Assembly: GCA_021399445.1 (NCBI GenBank) | Contig: JAJTUQ010000007.1 | Coordinates: 434,001-498,000 of the forward strand | Direction: 5' to 3' | DNA length: 64,000 nt | DNA from: Xylogone sp. PMI_703 | Lineage: Eukaryota > Ascomycota > Leotiomycetes | Part shown: piece by piece, positions 60,501-64,000 of the stretch | Layout of the letters: each line of letters begins with the position of its first letter | Position numbering within the stretch: position 1 is the stretch's first letter | Position numbers and translations under genes: made by a program | The notes under the pieces: model-generated | The model's input: only the letters and a program-made list of their open reading frames with translations | Databases searched by the model: none | Told to the model about the DNA's origin: nothing

Positions 60501-62481
60501 TGGTTCCATATGTCGAGGTATATCTTCAAGGGTTCGATGAATGCTCTCCTTGCTATGGCAATTTTGTAATTCATTGAGTACCAAAGTCGTCCATAAGAAG
60601 TTCCCTTGGGACCTCTCCACAATACTTTCTACTAAAGTACCGCGATAGTCCTCATCTACCATGAGTGACTTTGTTCTTGCTTCAACCAGCAATCTAATAT
60701 CTGGAAGGATATCAGTTGAACATATGCTTTGCTCGTGAAATTGACCAATGCCAAGTTTATCAAAACTATTTTTCAGCTTCGCAGTTTTCCGACTGATAAA
60801 TAGTACTCGTAGTGGTATATAAGGATGTAGTATAGATAGCAATAGGTCAAGAAAAGAACTAGAATCTTCAGATTCATCCAGGCCGTCAATTACCCAGTGA
60901 TGTCTTGAAAGACGAGCTTGGAATATACCAGCCAAGAATATGGTGCGCCATAAAAGACGCTCGTTATCATTCTTAAGCCTTGTTCCATCCTCCTGTATTT
61001 TGAGCAGTGATTCTCGTGCTTGAGGGTCTCTACACGCCATCTGAAACGCGAGAGACTTGATAGAATATACAAGTTGTGCCTTTGTATTGTCACCGTGCTT
61101 GAAGAAAAAGTAGCTGCAGTTCATACCCATAGCCTGTAACTGTTCTACAATATGCCCTGCAAGGACTGATTTGCCAGCGGCGGGACTTCCAGTGACCCAT
61201 AGTATTTGGGGCGCACTTGAATTGAAGTCTCTCCACTCCAAGTAGCTTTCTCTCCGAGGTAGCCACAGACAAGTTCCTTCTATACGGGCTTCTTGATTGG
61301 CAACTAGATTGAGTTCCTGATCCTGAGAGACTCCTAAATAGACTTCTAGTTTCTCAATCTGCTGTCTTCGCAATTTCTCCTTTGATTGCAAGACTGTGAC
61401 AGTCGTGAGCGTGCATTTACAGTTATTATGTATTCAACAATTACCTTGAGTCAATATACTATCCACAACGGAAGCAATGGCGTTACGAAAAGTCAAATAG
61501 TTTGAATCTATTGGTGATTCGAACTTACAAATAGATCGGTGATCGGCATTCATTGGTACCCGCTTCTCTTTTTCATACCCCAGAGTAGCCGAATTGGGGT
61601 CTACAATCAGTGCACTGAAAGGGCCCCTAGTAACTTTCTTAGTTTCATAAAAGGACCAGATATCCAAATCGTTGATATAATTGGGAAAGTCGTCATTGAT
61701 AGACCTTAGAGCTTCTGAGTTTTGCTCTAGTTCAGCAACATATGCAGGTAAGGAGTAAGCAATTTCGAGAATGTTGTTAAGGAGTTTTGCCATGTCTGAA
61801 CCCCTATGAGGTGTGGCAAGAAAGAAGACTGCGTGAATCCGTTTTCGTAAAGGCTCATAGAGCTTGCTCTGGCTTGCTAGTATATATGCCTTTTTGATAA
61901 CTAGGCCTCCCATGCTGTGGCCTACAAGCACTATTGGCGTATGACTATCGCCAAAATATGGTGATATACTCATCTCACCCAATAGTGACTGACCGAAGTG
62001 GTATATATTTAAACAGTTATCGTTTCCCCTAATCCAGTTTGAATCATACCCGAAAGTATGCACCCTCACATTTTTGAATGCTGGGTCTTTGGGAAGCCAT
62101 TCCTGTGGCCAATAATGGCCAACTGAGTTGGTTTTACTCCATGTTTTCCTGGAGCCACCGCCTAAGCCATGTACAAATATGAAATCAATGAGAGGTTCAG
62201 AAGGAGAGTAGAGGAGCGATAGACCAAGGCGCCCTTTAACATTATCAGAGGTATCATTAGTAACTGAATTAGTCTTATGGAAGAAGCTCCCCTTGGTTAT
62301 AAGTTGTTCTCGACCTAACCGTGAGAGTAGCTCGGGTGGAGTTAGTATCCATCTATACTAAGGCTGAGCCTTACTGGAGACCTTTTTGAGTAATTAAGGC
62401 GGGCATTTAACCCGACGTAAAAGCCGATACCAGCATTAAGGCATCATGCGACTACACTTACATTACTAAGGAATCGTACAT
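57597..62481 (-). CDS. STAND receptor: alpha/beta-hydrolase, NACHT, WD40
   Basis: Exons 62462-62481 (inferred), 61445-62352 and 57597-61393 give 1574 residues. An N-terminal serine hydrolase of the SesB/DUF676 type has LIDFIFVHGLGGGSRKTW, the elbow GHSMGG with Ser at 153, ATPHRGSDMAKLL, and a His in NADHRSICKFESP. The NACHT ATPase follows: Walker A GSPAAGKS with Lys at 384 and Walker B HWVIDGLDES. A helical region precedes diverged WD40-type repeats to the C-terminus (TIRIWDTCEGQ, PVVLWDLEED, GSVALYDLKTGRN). Fungal NLR-like proteins of this layout are linked to heterokaryon incompatibility and response to non-self; oligomerisation would activate the hydrolase. The WD repeats are not near-identical, so this is not the fast-evolving repeat class. 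The tiny first exon is uncertain; exon 2 and 3 joining (SILTQV, then LQSKEKLRR) is firm. Confidence 0.9.
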
Positions 62482-63470
62482 CCTCCAATCGTAACACCAG
62501 AATTCTGCTCACGTGATTATTTAACCTGTTTATACTGACACTCTGTGTAATTCAGTCATATGTTCGTGAAGATATAGTATCAAATTTGAAAAAGCGTAAA
62601 ACTGATCCAGTTGATACAGCACATTAACTTTTAATTGTTGAGTATCTATTTTTGGTCATGCCACAGTTCCTGGGACTCAGTACAACGAGCTAAACGAAAC
62701 TCAGACACCTTCAATATAAAGAAACAATTATATACTCGGATATATGGGTCCCTATTCTTGTGACTCGAAGCGTTTACTGTGACAGGCTATCTTTGCATTC
62801 CTTGAACATTTGATGCTGGAAATTTTTTTTGCATATATCGTGCTTAAAGCTCCTAATTCTAACGCATTGTAAAGATTACTAGCAGTCTAGCTTAAAGCCA
62901 GTACAATTATAACGAAGTCTTAGAGTTATACACTAATAAAAGCTTGGGATTTTAGTTCGAGATCTATAATGACGTATTTGTTTTGCACGTCAAAACCCGT
63001 CCTAGCCTCAGGAACCATAGCCTAATTTTTTAAACAATTTTCCAGGCCATAATTATAATCTACAGACTTGTACCATCTTCCACCGTCCGGTATAGCCCGA
63101 ATCTCACTATAGGTGGTAGAAATGTCTCTGAACTGGATAGGAGTTGCTTGAACTTTCGTTATAGCGATCTATTAACGCTTGGATCTGATCATTTTTCTGC
63201 TACTAAGTTAAAATAGAATTCTTCCCGATTCGGTATGACCGGCTTGACTGGTTAGTCCAGATCCAAATCGGCTCATCTCCTACCTTTTATATTGGATGAT
63301 GTTCTGCATGACTTTTCGCCTCTCAACCCGCTTAGAATAGCTCGGAGCTCAGTTTAGGAATTGAACGTTCATGGTTCGAATGCCGAGAAATAAAAAGTAT
63401 TTCCAGCTCTGGACCAGAGAAGATAATACGGGAGGAGCTTTGAGACCGGAAAACCATTTGCAAGTTAACA
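62482..63470. other. divergent intergenic region
   Basis: About 1 kb between the start of the STAND receptor (-) and the next gene (+). AT-rich, no gene seen, presumably carrying both promoters. Confidence 0.5.
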
Positions 63471-64000
63471 ATGGATGCAATACCACTTCTCTCGCCAGAA
63501 GTCGTCGCAGAAGTGATGGAGGACCTCAAACAAGATTGGTTCATAGATAAAATTGACGAATATCGAGCTAAGCTCGCGTACATCTGGTCGCCTCCCAACC
63601 CAATAAACCCTAGGCACATCATGATTGAACTCTTCAGCACCCAGGATCCCCGAAAAAGAGGCCGTCAAATTCCGTACCTTAATGAGCGGAGGGAACATCT
63701 GTTCTACAACAAAGCCACAGTATTCTACTGGACTCAGTCGGCAACCGAGAAGATCGGTGGTAATGGACCGGTGATCTTAGGTGGTATCTGGAATGCATGG
63801 TCTAGAGCTCTGGACAGGGAACCACAAATACAACTTGATGAATTCTTTGCTGTGCCCAATAGGCGTTAAGGATAAGTATGCAAAGACAATTCCAGGGTTA
63901 CTACGAGTTCACGAACACATTTGTGCTCAGGTACGAAAGACTCAGCAAGAAAACAGCAGAGCTCTTACCAAATTTTGCAAGCCCTGGCCAGATCCAAGGT
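63471..64000 (+). CDS. unknown protein, partial at right edge
   Basis: Not recognised. An ATG in good context (AACAATGG) opens 132 codons (motifs DWFIDKIDEYRAKLAYIWSP, GPVILGGIWNAWSRAL), stopping at 63867. Protein-like sequence then resumes one frame over from about 63868 to the window end with no stop (KYAKTIPGLLRVHEHICAQV). Either a one-base insertion near 63864-63866 breaks the gene, or an 82-bp intron (63781-63862) joins the two parts in frame. The peptide that the intron would remove looks as protein-like as its flanks, which favours a frameshift or a sequencing error. The gene runs off the right edge. Confidence 0.5.

Noticed and set aside
1..64000. CRISPR array, integrase or bacterial-type operon
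   Set aside because: No regularly spaced repeats and no prokaryotic ribosome sites. The genes are intron-containing and fungal.

Overview
The window is nuclear DNA of a filamentous ascomycete (Pezizomycotina; a Leotiomycete is my guess, not shown by the sequence). The reasons are short introns of about 50-110 bp with GTANGT-like donors and CTAAC/CTGAC branch sites, long intergenic spacers, an intron-bearing tRNA-Tyr, and a gene set typical of moulds: an ACC-synthase-like aminotransferase, an epoxide hydrolase, an Ecl1-type life-span factor, a DUF3431 protein and a NACHT-WD40 STAND receptor. Gene models below were rebuilt by hand from splice sites, and nearly all give totals divisible by three.

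Layout. 1-7.7 kb: no intact gene, becoming AT-rich, with a decayed gene at 6.4-7.3 kb. 7.7-10.7 kb (-): DNA ligase I. 10.7-16.3 kb: no intact gene, a second decayed gene (11.5-12.1 kb), minisatellites and the long leader of the next gene. 16.3-18.8 kb (+): four-RRM Mrn1/Nrd1-type RNA-binding protein. 20.5-22.3 kb (+): seven-exon PLP aminotransferase. 22.8-26.3 kb (-): Jsn1-type RRM plus Pumilio protein. 28.5-30.5 kb (+): Vps72/YL1 of the SWR1 complex. 31.6-33.3 kb: divergent pair Rds3/PHF5A (-) and a pinin-type protein (+). 33.8-34.9 kb (+): epoxide hydrolase. 35.1-36.3 kb (+): prolyl 4-hydroxylase. 37.4-38.2 kb (+): unknown. 38.4-43.7 kb: divergent pair CRIPT (-) and the Drs2 flippase (+). 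43.7-50.0 kb: no gene, but its last 1.8 kb is an ATG-free leader. 50.0-51.5 kb (+): Ecl1-type gene with an unusual start. 52.4 kb (-): tRNA-Tyr. 52.9-55.1 kb (-): membrane protein with a DUF3431 domain. 57.6-62.5 kb (-): hydrolase-NACHT-WD40 receptor. 63.5 kb to the edge (+): partial unknown gene.

Most of the intact genes are housekeeping: replication (ligase I), post-transcriptional control (Mrn1-like, Jsn1-like), chromatin (Vps72), splicing (Rds3, pinin, CRIPT) and lipid transport (Drs2). The right third (52-64 kb) is AT-rich and holds accessory genes. There is no single operon-like system. The features most worth a second look are: the ATG desert with a likely non-AUG start on the Ecl1-type gene; the two-start DNA ligase whose PIP box is split by an intron; the transporter-like/DUF3431 fusion; the hydrolase-NACHT-WD40 receptor; and two decayed genes with coherent reading frames.
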